Shown here: in pieces, positions 1 through 10,090 of the stretch
Layout: each line of letters starts with the position of its first letter
Position numbering within the stretch: the first letter of the stretch is position 1
Source: CAYMLL01 sp964390645
GTDB lineage: Bacteria; Planctomycetota; UBA8108
DNA length: 64,000 nt
Assembly (NCBI GenBank): GCA_964390645.1
Contig: CAYMLL010000005.1
Location: 1 to 64,000, forward strand
Direction of reading: 5' to 3'
Notes under the pieces: generated by a model
The model's database searches: none
What the model was told of the DNA's origin: nothing
The model's input: the letters and a program-made list of their open reading frames with translations, nothing else
Position numbers and translations under genes: made by a program

Positions 1-2
1 AG

Positions 3-731
3 CTCGACGGCAACTACCTCGGCAAGGAGCGTGCGTTCGAGTTCGAGTTCGGGGTCGACAGGGCGACGACGCGCTTCTCCTTCGTCCCGCGTCTCTGGGC
101 GAGCCGGCAGATCGCCGTTCTCGTCGAGGCGATCCGCGAGCTCGGCGCCGGCACGGGCGCGGCGCCGACGTCGTTCCCGCCGCCGCCGGTCCCGTCGGAT
201 GATCCCCGGCTCCGGGAGCTGGTCGACGAGATCGTCCGACTGTCGACGGAGTTCGGCATCCTCACGGAGTACACCGCGTTCCTGGCGCGTGAAGGCACGG
301 ACCTGACACGCAGGCGCCTCGTGCTGCGCCAGGCGCTCGACAACTGTGCCGATCGGGCGTTCAAGTGCCGCTCGGGCGTTGCTTCGGTCAACCAGGAGCT
401 GAACAAGAACATGCTGCAGCAGCAGAAGTCGCTCAACTTCGGCAACAAGTACTGGGACACCCGGATGAACGCCGTCTCCGTGACGTCGATCCAGCAGATC
501 GCGGACCTCGCGTTCTACCGTCGCGGCAACCAGTGGACCGACAGCCGTCTCGTCAACGACGCGCAGAAGCTCGAGGCGTCCAGGACCATCGAGTTCGGGT
601 CGCCCGAGTTCCTCGAGCTGGCCCACCGTCTCGCGAAGGAGGGCCGCCAGGGCTCGATCGCGCTGCGCGGCGACATCCTGCTGTCCGTCGACGGCAAGTC
701 CGTGCTCGTCAAGGGCCCCGCGGGAAAGTGA
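3..731 (+). CDS. C-terminal part of a VIT/von Willebrand factor A domain protein (5' end outside window)
   Basis: An open frame enters from the left edge and stops at TGA 729-731, leaving about 242 codons. The visible part resembles the region that follows the vWA domain in bacterial VIT-vWA (inter-alpha-trypsin-inhibitor-like) proteins. It has a 'LWASRQIAVLVEAIRE' stretch, then 'ELVDEIVRLSTEFGILTEY' and 'TAFLA', which in that family precede a variable tail. The remaining roughly 130 residues are the tail, rich in Q, N and K, with no motif I recognise. These proteins are usually exported or membrane-anchored, but neither the N-terminus nor the vWA domain lies in the window, so that is family knowledge. 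A second vWA gene starts 44 bp downstream, so the two are probably co-transcribed. The assignment rests on the tail alone. Confidence 0.6.
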   Translation, partial: LDGNYLGKERAFEFEFGVDRATTRFSFVPRLWASRQIAVLVEAIRELGAGTGAAPTSFPPPPVPSDDPRLRELVDEIVRLSTEFGILTEYTAFLAREGTDLTRRRLVLRQALDNCADRAFKCRSGVASVNQELNKNMLQQQKSLNFGNKYWDTRMNAVSVTSIQQIADLAFYRRGNQWTDSRLVNDAQKLEASRTIEFGSPEFLELAHRLAKEGRQGSIALRGDILLSVDGKSVLVKGPAGK

Positions 732-775
732 TCTCGTTCGAACAACCAGGACACCGAGAAGCAGGAGCAGATACC

Positions 776-2014
776 GTGTTCGATACCCAGCAGAAGCTCA
801 TCGCCGTCCTCTGTATCGCGTTCTTCACCGTCGCCTCCCGTGCGCAGGAGGTCGCGCCGGTCGAGGAGGCGGGCTCCGGGAAGAGTGTTGTCGGTGTGTC
901 GACGCCTTCCGCACCGGCGAGGAAGGACGCCGAGAAGCCGGGCGGGCAACCTCACGTGGAGGTCGTCTTCGTCCTCGACACGACCGGCAGCATGGGCGGT
1001 CTGATCGCCGCCGCGAAGGAGAAGGTCTGGGCGATCGCCAACACGCTCGCGACGGCCCGGCCCGCTCCGCATATCCGGATGGGGCTCGTCGGCTACCGCG
1101 ATCGCGGGGACGAGTACATCACCAGGAGGACCGACCTGACGATCGACCTCGACGACGTCTACGGCAAGCTGATGGCCTTCCGGGCGGCGGGCGGTGGCGA
1201 CGGACCCGAGAGCGTCAACCAGGCGCTTCACGAGGCCGTGACCCAGGTCGGGTGGAGCGAGGAAGACGACACGCTGCGCCTGGTCTTCCTCGTCGGCGAC
1301 GCGCCCCCGCACATGGATTACCAGGACGACGTCCGGTATCAGGAGACGTGCGAGCTCGCGGCTCGTGCCGGGATCTTCATCAACACGATCCAGTGCGGCA
1401 AGATGTCGGCCACCGAGCCGGTCTGGCGCGAGATCGCGGCGAAGGCCGAGGGGCGATACTTTCGTGTCGAGCAGTCCGGGGGTCGCATCGTCGAGGCGAC
1501 GCCGTTCGATGAGCGGCTTGCGGAGCTGTCGCTGAGGATGGACTCCACGCGCCTCTACTACGGCGACGTCAAGGTGCAGACGGAGCAGAAGCTCCGCTGC
1601 GCGAAGACGAACGCCAGCAAGCTCGGGGCGACGAAGCGCGCGCAGGCGCAGTGGGCCGTCTACAACGCGAGCGTCGCCGGGTGCGGCAACTTCCTGGGCA
1701 GGCAGGAGCTCTGCGCCGACTGGGAGTCCGGCAAGGTCAAGCTCTCGAAGCTCGAGAAGGGGCATCTTCCGGAAAAGCTGCGCAAGCTGAGCGTCGAGGA
1801 GACGGAGAAGGTCCTGGCGAAGAACCTCGCGACGCGCCGCGTGATCCAGAAGGAGATCGTCGATCTCGGCAAGAAGCGTCAGGCGCACCTCGAGAAGCGT
1901 CTGAAGGAGACCGACGGCAAGGACGGTCCGGACCTCGATCTCGGCATCTTCGAGTGCATCAAGAGTCAGGCGGCCTTGCGCCGAATCGTTTACGACGGCG
2001 GTCCGAAGCTCTGA
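776..2014 (+). CDS. Secreted von Willebrand factor A domain protein
   Basis: I place the start at GTG 776, giving 412 residues. It follows an AGGAG at 763-767 and begins a signal peptide (hydrophobic core LIAVLCIAFFTVA, then ASRAQE). The open frame continues upstream but overlaps the preceding gene there and looks non-coding. The vWA domain spans about residues 63-230. Its metal-ion-dependent adhesion site reads D68-T-T-G-S72, after VVFVL, and later vWA strands include 'LRLVFLVGDAPPH'. The C-terminal 170 residues are Lys/Glu-rich and probably helical, with no recognised domain. Such proteins bind ligands or assemble surface complexes, but the partner here is unknown. It sits between another vWA gene and a two-component system, which could mean envelope sensing or assembly; that is inference. 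Confidence 0.8.
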   Translation: MFDTQQKLIAVLCIAFFTVASRAQEVAPVEEAGSGKSVVGVSTPSAPARKDAEKPGGQPHVEVVFVLDTTGSMGGLIAAAKEKVWAIANTLATARPAPHIRMGLVGYRDRGDEYITRRTDLTIDLDDVYGKLMAFRAAGGGDGPESVNQALHEAVTQVGWSEEDDTLRLVFLVGDAPPHMDYQDDVRYQETCELAARAGIFINTIQCGKMSATEPVWREIAAKAEGRYFRVEQSGGRIVEATPFDERLAELSLRMDSTRLYYGDVKVQTEQKLRCAKTNASKLGATKRAQAQWAVYNASVAGCGNFLGRQELCADWESGKVKLSKLEKGHLPEKLRKLSVEETEKVLAKNLATRRVIQKEIVDLGKKRQAHLEKRLKETDGKDGPDLDLGIFECIKSQAALRRIVYDGGPKL

Positions 2015-2069
2015 TGGGGCTGGAGTCTTCGACGCGGGCGGGCGATACTGGAAGAGCGCAATCGCAGAG

Positions 2070-2108
2070 ACCCGGGAGGACACGGCCGCCCGCCGTGTCC
2101 TCCCGGGT
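2070..2108. promoter_or_regulatory. Perfect 16-bp inverted repeat (hairpin) just upstream of the response regulator
   Basis: Bases 2071-2085 (cccgggaggacacgg) are the exact reverse complement of 2093-2107. A2070/T2108 adds one more pair, and the loop is 7 nt (2086-2092). No T-tract follows, so this is not a textbook intrinsic terminator. The stem ends 10 nt before the ATG at 2119 and would occupy the ribosome-binding region. It may attenuate transcription from the vWA genes or control translation of the regulator. It is symmetrical, so it could also act on the other strand. Confidence 0.6.
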
Positions 2109-2118
2109 TCGTGAACCC

Positions 2119-2823
2119 ATGACAAAACGAGTCGTGGTTGTCGAAGACGACGCTGGGATCCGCCAGGGTGTCGTCGACGCTCTGGAGTTCGAGGGCTATC
2201 AGGTCCACGAAGCGAGCACCGGTGATGAGGGTCTCGACAAGGCGCTCGGGATCGAGGTCGACCTCCTGCTTCTCGATCTCGTGCTGCCGGGGTGCGCTGG
2301 TCTCGAGATCCTGCGGCAGGTGCGAAAGGTCTACGCGACGCTGCCGGTGATCATCCTCACCGCCCGGGGCGACGAGAACGACCGCGTCGAGGGTTTGCGG
2401 CTCGGCGCCGACGACTACGTCGTCAAGCCGTTCAGCGTTCGTGAGCTGCTGGCACGCGTATCGGCGGTTCTTCGGCGTTCGCCGGAGCGGCCGACGCCCG
2501 TGCAGGAGCTCCGCCTGCCGACGGGTGTCGTCGACTTCGCACGTCGTGAGGTGCGCTTCGACGACGGCGACAGGTGTCAGCTTTCGGAGCGCGAGACCGG
2601 GTTGCTCGACTACCTCGTCGGCAATCCGGGCCGCGCCATCTCTCGCGAGGAGCTGCTGCGTCGCGTCTGGAGGATCGAGGCGAAGGGCGTCGAGACGCGG
2701 ACCATCGACATGCACGTCGCGCGCCTGCGCGAGAAGCTCCGCGACGGCCCCGGCGATCCGCAGTTGCTGGTCACCGTTCGGGGAAAGGGCTACATGTTCT
2801 CCGGAAGCGAGGTGCCGCTGTGA
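2119..2823 (+). CDS. OmpR/PhoB-family response regulator
   Basis: This 234-residue regulator starts at ATG 2119 (MTKRVVVVEDDAGI). The receiver domain fills about residues 1-118. It has the acidic pair in 'VVEDDAG', the phospho-acceptor Asp53 in 'LLLLDLVLPG', Thr81 in 'ILTARGD' and Lys103 in 'YVVKPFS'. A winged-helix DNA-binding domain follows, ending 'LLVTVRGKGYMF', which is typical of the OmpR/PhoB type. Phosphorylation of Asp53 by the neighbouring kinase should tune DNA binding; the targets are unknown. The upstream open frame reads through the hairpin and the previous gene's 3' end, so the internal ATG is preferred. The stop overlaps the kinase start (GTGA at 2820-2823), indicating translational coupling. 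Confidence 0.9.
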   Translation: MTKRVVVVEDDAGIRQGVVDALEFEGYQVHEASTGDEGLDKALGIEVDLLLLDLVLPGCAGLEILRQVRKVYATLPVIILTARGDENDRVEGLRLGADDYVVKPFSVRELLARVSAVLRRSPERPTPVQELRLPTGVVDFARREVRFDDGDRCQLSERETGLLDYLVGNPGRAISREELLRRVWRIEAKGVETRTIDMHVARLREKLRDGPGDPQLLVTVRGKGYMFSGSEVPL

Positions 2824-4766
2824 GGATGCCGAAGGCGGTCGGGCTGGCGTTCGCACTCTGCCTCGCGGTGGCGCTTGCCGCGACGTCGTGGATCAGCTGG
2901 ACGGCGCTTCAACTCGAGCGCACCGAGGCGGAGGCCTGGGAGAAGGCCGAGACCGAGGAGCGGGTCCGTCTCGCGCTCTGGCGCATGGACTCGTCTCTGG
3001 CGCCGCTCTTGACGCAGGAGGTCGCGCGGTCGGGCATGGTCTACCGCGCGTTCTACTCGGCGGACCGCGCGTACGGGAAGACCTTCCAGAACATCCCCAA
3101 GGGCGAGGTGCTGGTGCCGTCGCCGCTGCTCTCGTTCCGGCCGCCGCATATCCGCGTCCACTTCCAGGTCGATCCGGACGGCACGATCACGTCGCCGCAG
3201 GCGCCGACGGGCGACATGAGGGACGTCGCCGAGGCTCGCGGTCACGCGACGAACGCGGAGATCACCGCAGCCACGGAATGGCTCGGGAAGCTGCGCGAGC
3301 TCGTCGACCGGGAGCGCCTCGTCGCAGCGTTGCCCGCGGACGTCTCGGGTCTCGGCTGGACCCTGGCAGGTGATCACGATGACACCGAGGAGCCTTCGCA
3401 GCAGCCCGTGCTCGGACCGCAAGCGGCAGCTTCGAGGTCGTCCGCGGGCTCCCTCCGGAAGCGCCTGGCGGCGGTCCAGTCGAACGTCTACAACTCGGTG
3501 TACCAGGCCGACGAGCAGGCGTGGGTCGGGTCGCGCCGCGGCGGTCCCGGGCAGCGAGTCGAGGATAGCCAGAGCGCGCGCAACAGCGCGGAGCTGATGC
3601 AGCGTGTCATGAACTGCGATGTCGGCAACTTCTCTGGCTGGCTCTGCCCCGACGTCGGAGGCGTGCCGGTCCTGGGGACGGGGATGCCGTCGACGACGAT
3701 GCAGCCGCTCTGGATCGGTGGCGAGCTCCTGCTCGCGCGCCGCGTCGTGCTCGACGGCGGCGACGTCGTCCAGGGCTGCTGGCTCGACTGGACGTCGCTC
3801 GAGTCGACGATGCTCGCGGCGATCGAGGACCTGCTTCCTGATGCCGAGCTTCAGCGAGTCACCGACATCAGTGGGGCCGACGGTGAGCGACAGCTTGCAG
3901 TTCTTCCGGTCAGCCTGGTCCCCGGGTCGGTGCCGGCCGATTCGCTCGAGGCACGCTCTCCGGTCCTCTTCTCGCTCGGGGTGGCCTGGATCTGCGTGGT
4001 CCTCGCGGCCTGCGCGATCGGGCTTCTCCTGCTCGGTGCGATGGCGCTGAGCGAGCGTCGGCGAGGCTTTGTCTCCGCGGTGACGCACGAGATGCGCACG
4101 CCCTTGACGACGTTCCGTCTCTACACCGAGATGCTCTCCGAGGGAATGGTGCGTGACGAGGGAAAGCGCAGCGCCTACCTCGAGCGTATGCGCACCGAGG
4201 CGGACCGTCTCGGGCATCTGGTCGAGAACGTGCTCGCGTACGCGGGGCTCGAGAGCGGACGTACGCAGCGGCAGGTCGAGAGGACCGTTGCGGCCGAGGT
4301 GGTGGCTCGCGTACGGGATCGACTCGGCGATCGCGCCGGCCAGTCGGAGATGGAACTCGTCGTCGCAGTGGACGATGAGGCTGCCAGGTCCATCCTCGAG
4401 CTCGACCTCTCGGCGGTCGAGCAGATTCTCCTCAATCTCGTGGACAACGCCTGCAAGTACGCCGCCGGCGCGAACGATCGACGCGTCCATCTCGACGCGA
4501 CGCGCGTGGCCGGGTCGCTGCGGCTGACCGTTCGCGACCATGGGCCCGGCATCTCGTCCGCGGGCGCGAGGCGTCTTTTTCGCCCCTTCAGCAAGTCGGT
4601 TGACGAGGCCGCGCGCTCCGCGCCGGGTGTCGGTCTCGGGCTCGCGCTCAGTCGGCGCTTCGCCCGGGAGATGGGCGGAAATCTCCATCTTGACGAGAGT
4701 GTCACGGACGGCGCCGCCGTCGTGCTGCGCCTGCCGGTCGCCGCAGCGGCGGAGGGCGACGCCTGA
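2820..4766 (+). CDS. Membrane sensor histidine kinase
   Basis: I choose GTG 2820, which overlaps the regulator's stop and follows a GAGG at 2809-2812; ATG 2826 is the alternative. The product has 648 residues. A first membrane helix lies at about residues 6-26 and a second at about 381-409. They enclose an extracytoplasmic sensor region of roughly 350 residues that I do not recognise. The cytoplasmic part has the dimerisation/H box 'VTHEMRTPLTTF' with phospho-acceptor His423, the N box 'LLNLVDNACKYA' with Asn543, a G1 box 'DHGPGIS', an F box 'LFRPFSKS' and a G2 box 'GVGLGLALS'. It should autophosphorylate and signal to the adjacent regulator. No HAMP domain is evident between the second helix and the H box. 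The large sensor domain may respond to envelope state. Confidence 0.9.
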   Translation: MRMPKAVGLAFALCLAVALAATSWISWTALQLERTEAEAWEKAETEERVRLALWRMDSSLAPLLTQEVARSGMVYRAFYSADRAYGKTFQNIPKGEVLVPSPLLSFRPPHIRVHFQVDPDGTITSPQAPTGDMRDVAEARGHATNAEITAATEWLGKLRELVDRERLVAALPADVSGLGWTLAGDHDDTEEPSQQPVLGPQAAASRSSAGSLRKRLAAVQSNVYNSVYQADEQAWVGSRRGGPGQRVEDSQSARNSAELMQRVMNCDVGNFSGWLCPDVGGVPVLGTGMPSTTMQPLWIGGELLLARRVVLDGGDVVQGCWLDWTSLESTMLAAIEDLLPDAELQRVTDISGADGERQLAVLPVSLVPGSVPADSLEARSPVLFSLGVAWICVVLAACAIGLLLLGAMALSERRRGFVSAVTHEMRTPLTTFRLYTEMLSEGMVRDEGKRSAYLERMRTEADRLGHLVENVLAYAGLESGRTQRQVERTVAAEVVARVRDRLGDRAGQSEMELVVAVDDEAARSILELDLSAVEQILLNLVDNACKYAAGANDRRVHLDATRVAGSLRLTVRDHGPGISSAGARRLFRPFSKSVDEAARSAPGVGLGLALSRRFAREMGGNLHLDESVTDGAAVVLRLPVAAAAEGDA

Positions 4767-4794
4767 CCGGCCGCTGGTCCCTGCGGTCCACGAG

Positions 4795-6537
4795 TCACCG
4801 CGCCTCGTCGAGCGTCGGATGGCGGTCCACGTAGCCCGCCGCCTCCTGGTAGGCCTTGCCGACGGCGAGTAGCCGCGCCTCGTCGTAGAGCTTGCCGATG
4901 AAGCTGATGCTCGTCGGTTGGCCGCCGGCGGTGAAGCCGTTCGGCACGCAGAGCGCGGGGTGGCCGGTGAGGTTCGTCAGCAGCAGGTTGTCGCCTCCGA
5001 AGGACGGGGCTACATAGACATCGACCCGGTCGAAGACCTTCGCGGTCTCCTCCATGACGAGTGTGCGCGCACGGTTCGCCTGCAGGTACTCGACTGCCGG
5101 AATGAGGCGGGACCGCCGGAACACGTTTGGCCACGCGACACGCACCTGTCGCGTCAGCTCGTCGTCCCGGTCGCCGCGTGTCAGGTCGTCGAAGGCGGCG
5201 GCGGCCTCGGCGTTGAGGATGAACGACAGCGCTGACACCGGCAGCTTCGGTAGCGAGATGTCGATGAGCTCGACTCCCAGATCGCGCAGCTTCGCGAGCG
5301 TCCCGCGAGCGTTCTTCGCGCTGTCGCTCCTTCCGCCGCGGTCGAACAGCGACGCGAGAAAGCCGACGCGGATCTTCCGCAAGTCGCTGTCCGGGNNNNN
5401 NNNNNNNNNNNNNNNNNNNNNNNNNNNNNNNNNNNNNNNNCCGTCCGCTCCGCGGATCGCCTCGAGCACCAGTGCGCAGTCCTCGACGCTGCGGCACATC
5501 GGCCCGAGCTTGTCCATGCTCCACGACAGAGCCATCGCCCCGTGCCGGCTGACGCGTCCGAAGGTCGGACGCAGACCGGTGACGCCGCAGCGCGTCGACG
5601 GCGAGACGATGGATCCCCAGGTCTCCGAGCCGATCGAGAAGCCGACGAGCCCCGCCGCGGTGGCCGAGCCCGGCCCCGCGGACGAGCCGCTCGATCCCTG
5701 CGACGTGTTCCAGGGGTTGCGGGTCCTGCCGCCGAACCAGACGTCACCCCATGCGAGCGCTCCGAGCGTCAGCTTGGCGACGAGCACGGCGCCGGCGGCG
5801 GCGAGGCGCTCGACGACCGTCGCGTCGACGTCGATCGTCTGCCTGGCGAAGGGCTTCGCGCCCCAGGTCGTCGGATAGCCTCTCGCTGCCAGAAGGTCCT
5901 TCGCGCCCCAGGGAACGCCGTGAAGAGGTCCTCGATAGCGTCCGGCTGCGATCTCGACGTCGGCGCGCTCCGCCTGCTGGAGCGCGAGCTTCTCGGTGAT
6001 CGTGATCACGCACCGGAGCACCGGATCGAGGCGCTTCAGCCGCGAGAGGTACATCTTCGTCAGATCGACGGAGCGGATCTTCCGCCCGCGCAGGAGCGCC
6101 GCAAGGCGTGTTACCGGTTCGAACGCGAGCTCTTCCAGGTCGCTCGGCGCATCCACGACCGGCTCCTCGGTGTAGCGAAACGGACGCTCCTGCGTCGGCA
6201 AGCTCATGGACGGCAGCAGAACGCGGAACTGCACGGCAGGCGGGACCGCATTGGTGATCGGCAGCTCGCGCAGCTCGCGAAACTGCTGCAGGTGATCGTT
6301 GAGCCCTCCTGCCATGAGCTCGCGCTCGTCCTCGGTGAACTCGAGCCCGGCGATCTTCTCGGCAGCCTCGATCATCGACGCGTCGACCCGCGCGGTCTCG
6401 TCTTCACGCAGGCGAGCCCAGAGCACTCCCGGAAGCAGTGTCGAGGCCAGGCCTGCGGACGTGAAGAAGGCCAGGAAGCGACGTCGATCGGGCGTCGGTT
6501 TGCCCGCTTTGCTGTTGCGTTTGCGTGCGCGTCGCAT
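4795..6537 (-). CDS. Amidase signature family hydrolase with Tat-like signal (contains 45-N gap)
   Basis: The product is about 580 residues, reading ATG at 6535-6537 to TGA at 4795-4797. The N-terminus has a twin-arginine-like signal ('DRRRFLAFFTSAG'), so export is likely. The amidase-signature Ser-cisSer-Lys machinery is visible: Lys213 in 'GVPWGAKDLLA', the Gly/Ser-rich 'QGSSGSSAGPG', and the nucleophile region 'GSETWGSIVSPS'. The family hydrolyses amide bonds (the Glu-tRNA amidotransferase A subunit is a member), but an exported Tat member is not GatA; the substrate is unknown. Ns at 5396-5440 cover 15 codons and keep the frame, so the gene is probably intact. The DUF1501 gene ends 9 bp upstream of its start, suggesting one operon. 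It converges on the kinase gene with 28 bp between. Confidence 0.85.
   Translation of the reverse strand: MRRARKRNSKAGKPTPDRRRFLAFFTSAGLASTLLPGVLWARLREDETARVDASMIEAAEKIAGLEFTEDERELMAGGLNDHLQQFRELRELPITNAVPPAVQFRVLLPSMSLPTQERPFRYTEEPVVDAPSDLEELAFEPVTRLAALLRGRKIRSVDLTKMYLSRLKRLDPVLRCVITITEKLALQQAERADVEIAAGRYRGPLHGVPWGAKDLLAARGYPTTWGAKPFARQTIDVDATVVERLAAAGAVLVAKLTLGALAWGDVWFGGRTRNPWNTSQGSSGSSAGPGSATAAGLVGFSIGSETWGSIVSPSTRCGVTGLRPTFGRVSRHGAMALSWSMDKLGPMCRSVEDCALVLEAIRGADXXXXXXXXXXXXXXXXPDSDLRKIRVGFLASLFDRGGRSDSAKNARGTLAKLRDLGVELIDISLPKLPVSALSFILNAEAAAAFDDLTRGDRDDELTRQVRVAWPNVFRRSRLIPAVEYLQANRARTLVMEETAKVFDRVDVYVAPSFGGDNLLLTNLTGHPALCVPNGFTAGGQPTSISFIGKLYDEARLLAVGKAYQEAAGYVDRHPTLDEAR
5396..5440. 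other. Assembly gap (45 N)
   Basis: Forty-five Ns lie inside the amidase gene. The length is a multiple of three and the coding frame is identical on both sides, so it looks like a sized gap rather than an arbitrary placeholder. Unlike the three N10 gaps, I see no duplicated flanking sequence. Confidence 0.95.
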
Positions 6538-6546
6538 CGATGGCTC

Positions 6547-7956
6547 CTAGAGGAGGATCGGCCGGATCACCTCGCCGTGGACGTCGGTCAGACGGAAGTC
6601 GCGTCCGCTGAAGCGATAGGTCAGACGAGTGTGGTCGAGCCCGAGCTGGTGGAGGATGGTCGCGTGGAGGTCGTGGAGATGGACCTTGTCGTCGACGGCG
6701 AAGTAGCCGAAGTCGTCGGTCTTGCCGTGGCGAATACCCGGACGAAAGCCGCCGCCGGCGACCCAGACGGTGTAGCCGTAAGGATTGTGATCGCGCCCGT
6801 TCTTGCCCTGCGCGTTCGGTGTGCGGCCGAACTCGCCGCCCCAGAGGACGATGGTCTCGTCGAGCAGCCCCCGCGCGTCGAGGTCGGTGATCAGTCCGGC
6901 GACGCCGCGGTCGGTGAGCGCGGCGTTGCGACGGTGTCCCTCCTCGAGATTGGAGTGCTGATCCCAGCGGTCAGCCTTCACCTTCGGCGACAGGACCTCG
7001 ACGAAGCGGACGCCCCGCTCGACGAGTCGCCGTGCGAGCAGGCAGCGGGAGCCGAAGAGCTCCGAGCCCGCATCGTCGAGACCGTAGAGTCGGCGCGTGG
7101 CGGCAGTCTCGCCCGAGATGTCGAGGAGGTCCGGAACCGCCGACTGCATGCGAAAGGCGTGCTCGTAGCTCTCCACCTGGGCGGTGACCAGCCGGTGGGC
7201 CTCGAACCTGTCGATGCTGTCGTTCTGCAGCTCCTGCAACGTGGCGATCTTGCGCGCTCGAATCCTCGCAGACGTCTCGAGCGGTCGGATGTAGTCTAGC
7301 GGCTCCTTCCTGCTCGTGAAGATCGTCCCCTGGTAGGCGACGGGGAGGAAGCCGCTGCCCCAGGTCGGCGGACCGCCGGACGGTCCTTGCCCGCAGTCGA
7401 GCACGACGAAGCCGGGGAGGTCGCGGCACTCGCTGCCGAGCCCGTACGTGAGCCAGGATCCCATGCTCGGCTTGCCGACCATCGCGTGGCCGGTGTGCGT
7501 CATGTAGCACGCGGAGGAGTGATTCGACACACCGTGGTGAAGCCCGTGGAGGACCGTCAGCTTGTCGACGCACCTCGCCACGTGCGGGAAGATCTCGCTG
7601 ACCCATCCCCCCGACTCGCCGTGACGTCGGAACTCGAACGGCGAGCGCAGGATCTTGCGACCGATGTTGAAGACGGTGTTCGGCGTCCGGAACGGGATCG
7701 GCTTGCCGTGGTCCTGCGCCAGCCGGGGCTTGTGATCGAAGGTGTCGAGCTGGCTCGGTCCGCCCTCCATGTAGAGGCAGATGACGGACTTCGCCCGTGG
7801 CGCGTGATGCGGTCGGAGTCCCCCCGGGCCTCTCCCGGCAGCGGCTTCCGCCCGCGCTTCGCGCGCCAGCAGTGCCGCGAGGGCCAGGCTCGCGAAGCTC
7901 TCGGTCGCGTGTCCAAGGAGTCGGCGTCGAGTGATCGGCGTGGAGGGATCGGGCAT
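6547..7956 (-). CDS. DUF1501 family secreted protein
   Basis: This 469-residue protein begins with an Arg-rich, twin-arginine-like signal ('TRRRLLGHATESFASLAL'). It then shows the features of the planctomycete DUF1501 family: 'SVICLYMEGGPSQLDTFDHK', 'VLWGGEFGRTPNAQ', 'GRDHNPYGYTVWVAGGGF' and a C-terminal 'HATILHQLGLDH'. DUF1501 is related in fold to alkaline-phosphatase/sulfatase-like enzymes, but its reaction is not established. It is encoded 3 bp after a DUF1549/DUF1553 gene, the usual pairing in Planctomycetota. That suggests the two exported products act together, perhaps on a polysaccharide or sulfated substrate; this is inference from family context. The amidase gene follows closely in the same orientation. 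Confidence 0.9.
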   Translation of the reverse strand: MPDPSTPITRRRLLGHATESFASLALAALLAREARAEAAAGRGPGGLRPHHAPRAKSVICLYMEGGPSQLDTFDHKPRLAQDHGKPIPFRTPNTVFNIGRKILRSPFEFRRHGESGGWVSEIFPHVARCVDKLTVLHGLHHGVSNHSSACYMTHTGHAMVGKPSMGSWLTYGLGSECRDLPGFVVLDCGQGPSGGPPTWGSGFLPVAYQGTIFTSRKEPLDYIRPLETSARIRARKIATLQELQNDSIDRFEAHRLVTAQVESYEHAFRMQSAVPDLLDISGETAATRRLYGLDDAGSELFGSRCLLARRLVERGVRFVEVLSPKVKADRWDQHSNLEEGHRRNAALTDRGVAGLITDLDARGLLDETIVLWGGEFGRTPNAQGKNGRDHNPYGYTVWVAGGGFRPGIRHGKTDDFGYFAVDDKVHLHDLHATILHQLGLDHTRLTYRFSGRDFRLTDVHGEVIRPILL

Positions 7957-7959
7957 GAC

Positions 7960-9993
<2,034 letters not shown>

Positions 9994-10090
9994 GACGGAC
10001 TCGTCGGTGTCGGGTCGAGGGCAGGCACGAGACAGGAGAACCTGGCCTCGATTCTCGGGTCCCGCGTGTAAAAAGGGAAGCTCGGCGAGC

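Noticed and set aside
515..2125. Long minus-strand open frame (536 codons) opposite the vWA gene
   Set aside because: It is the antisense shadow of a high-GC coding region: no start signal, no recognisable domain, and the opposite strand carries clear vWA motifs.
2790..4688. 632-codon minus-strand frame opposite the sensor kinase
   Set aside because: Arg/Glu/His-rich composition typical of reverse-strand frames in GC-rich genes; the kinase motifs on the other strand are unambiguous.
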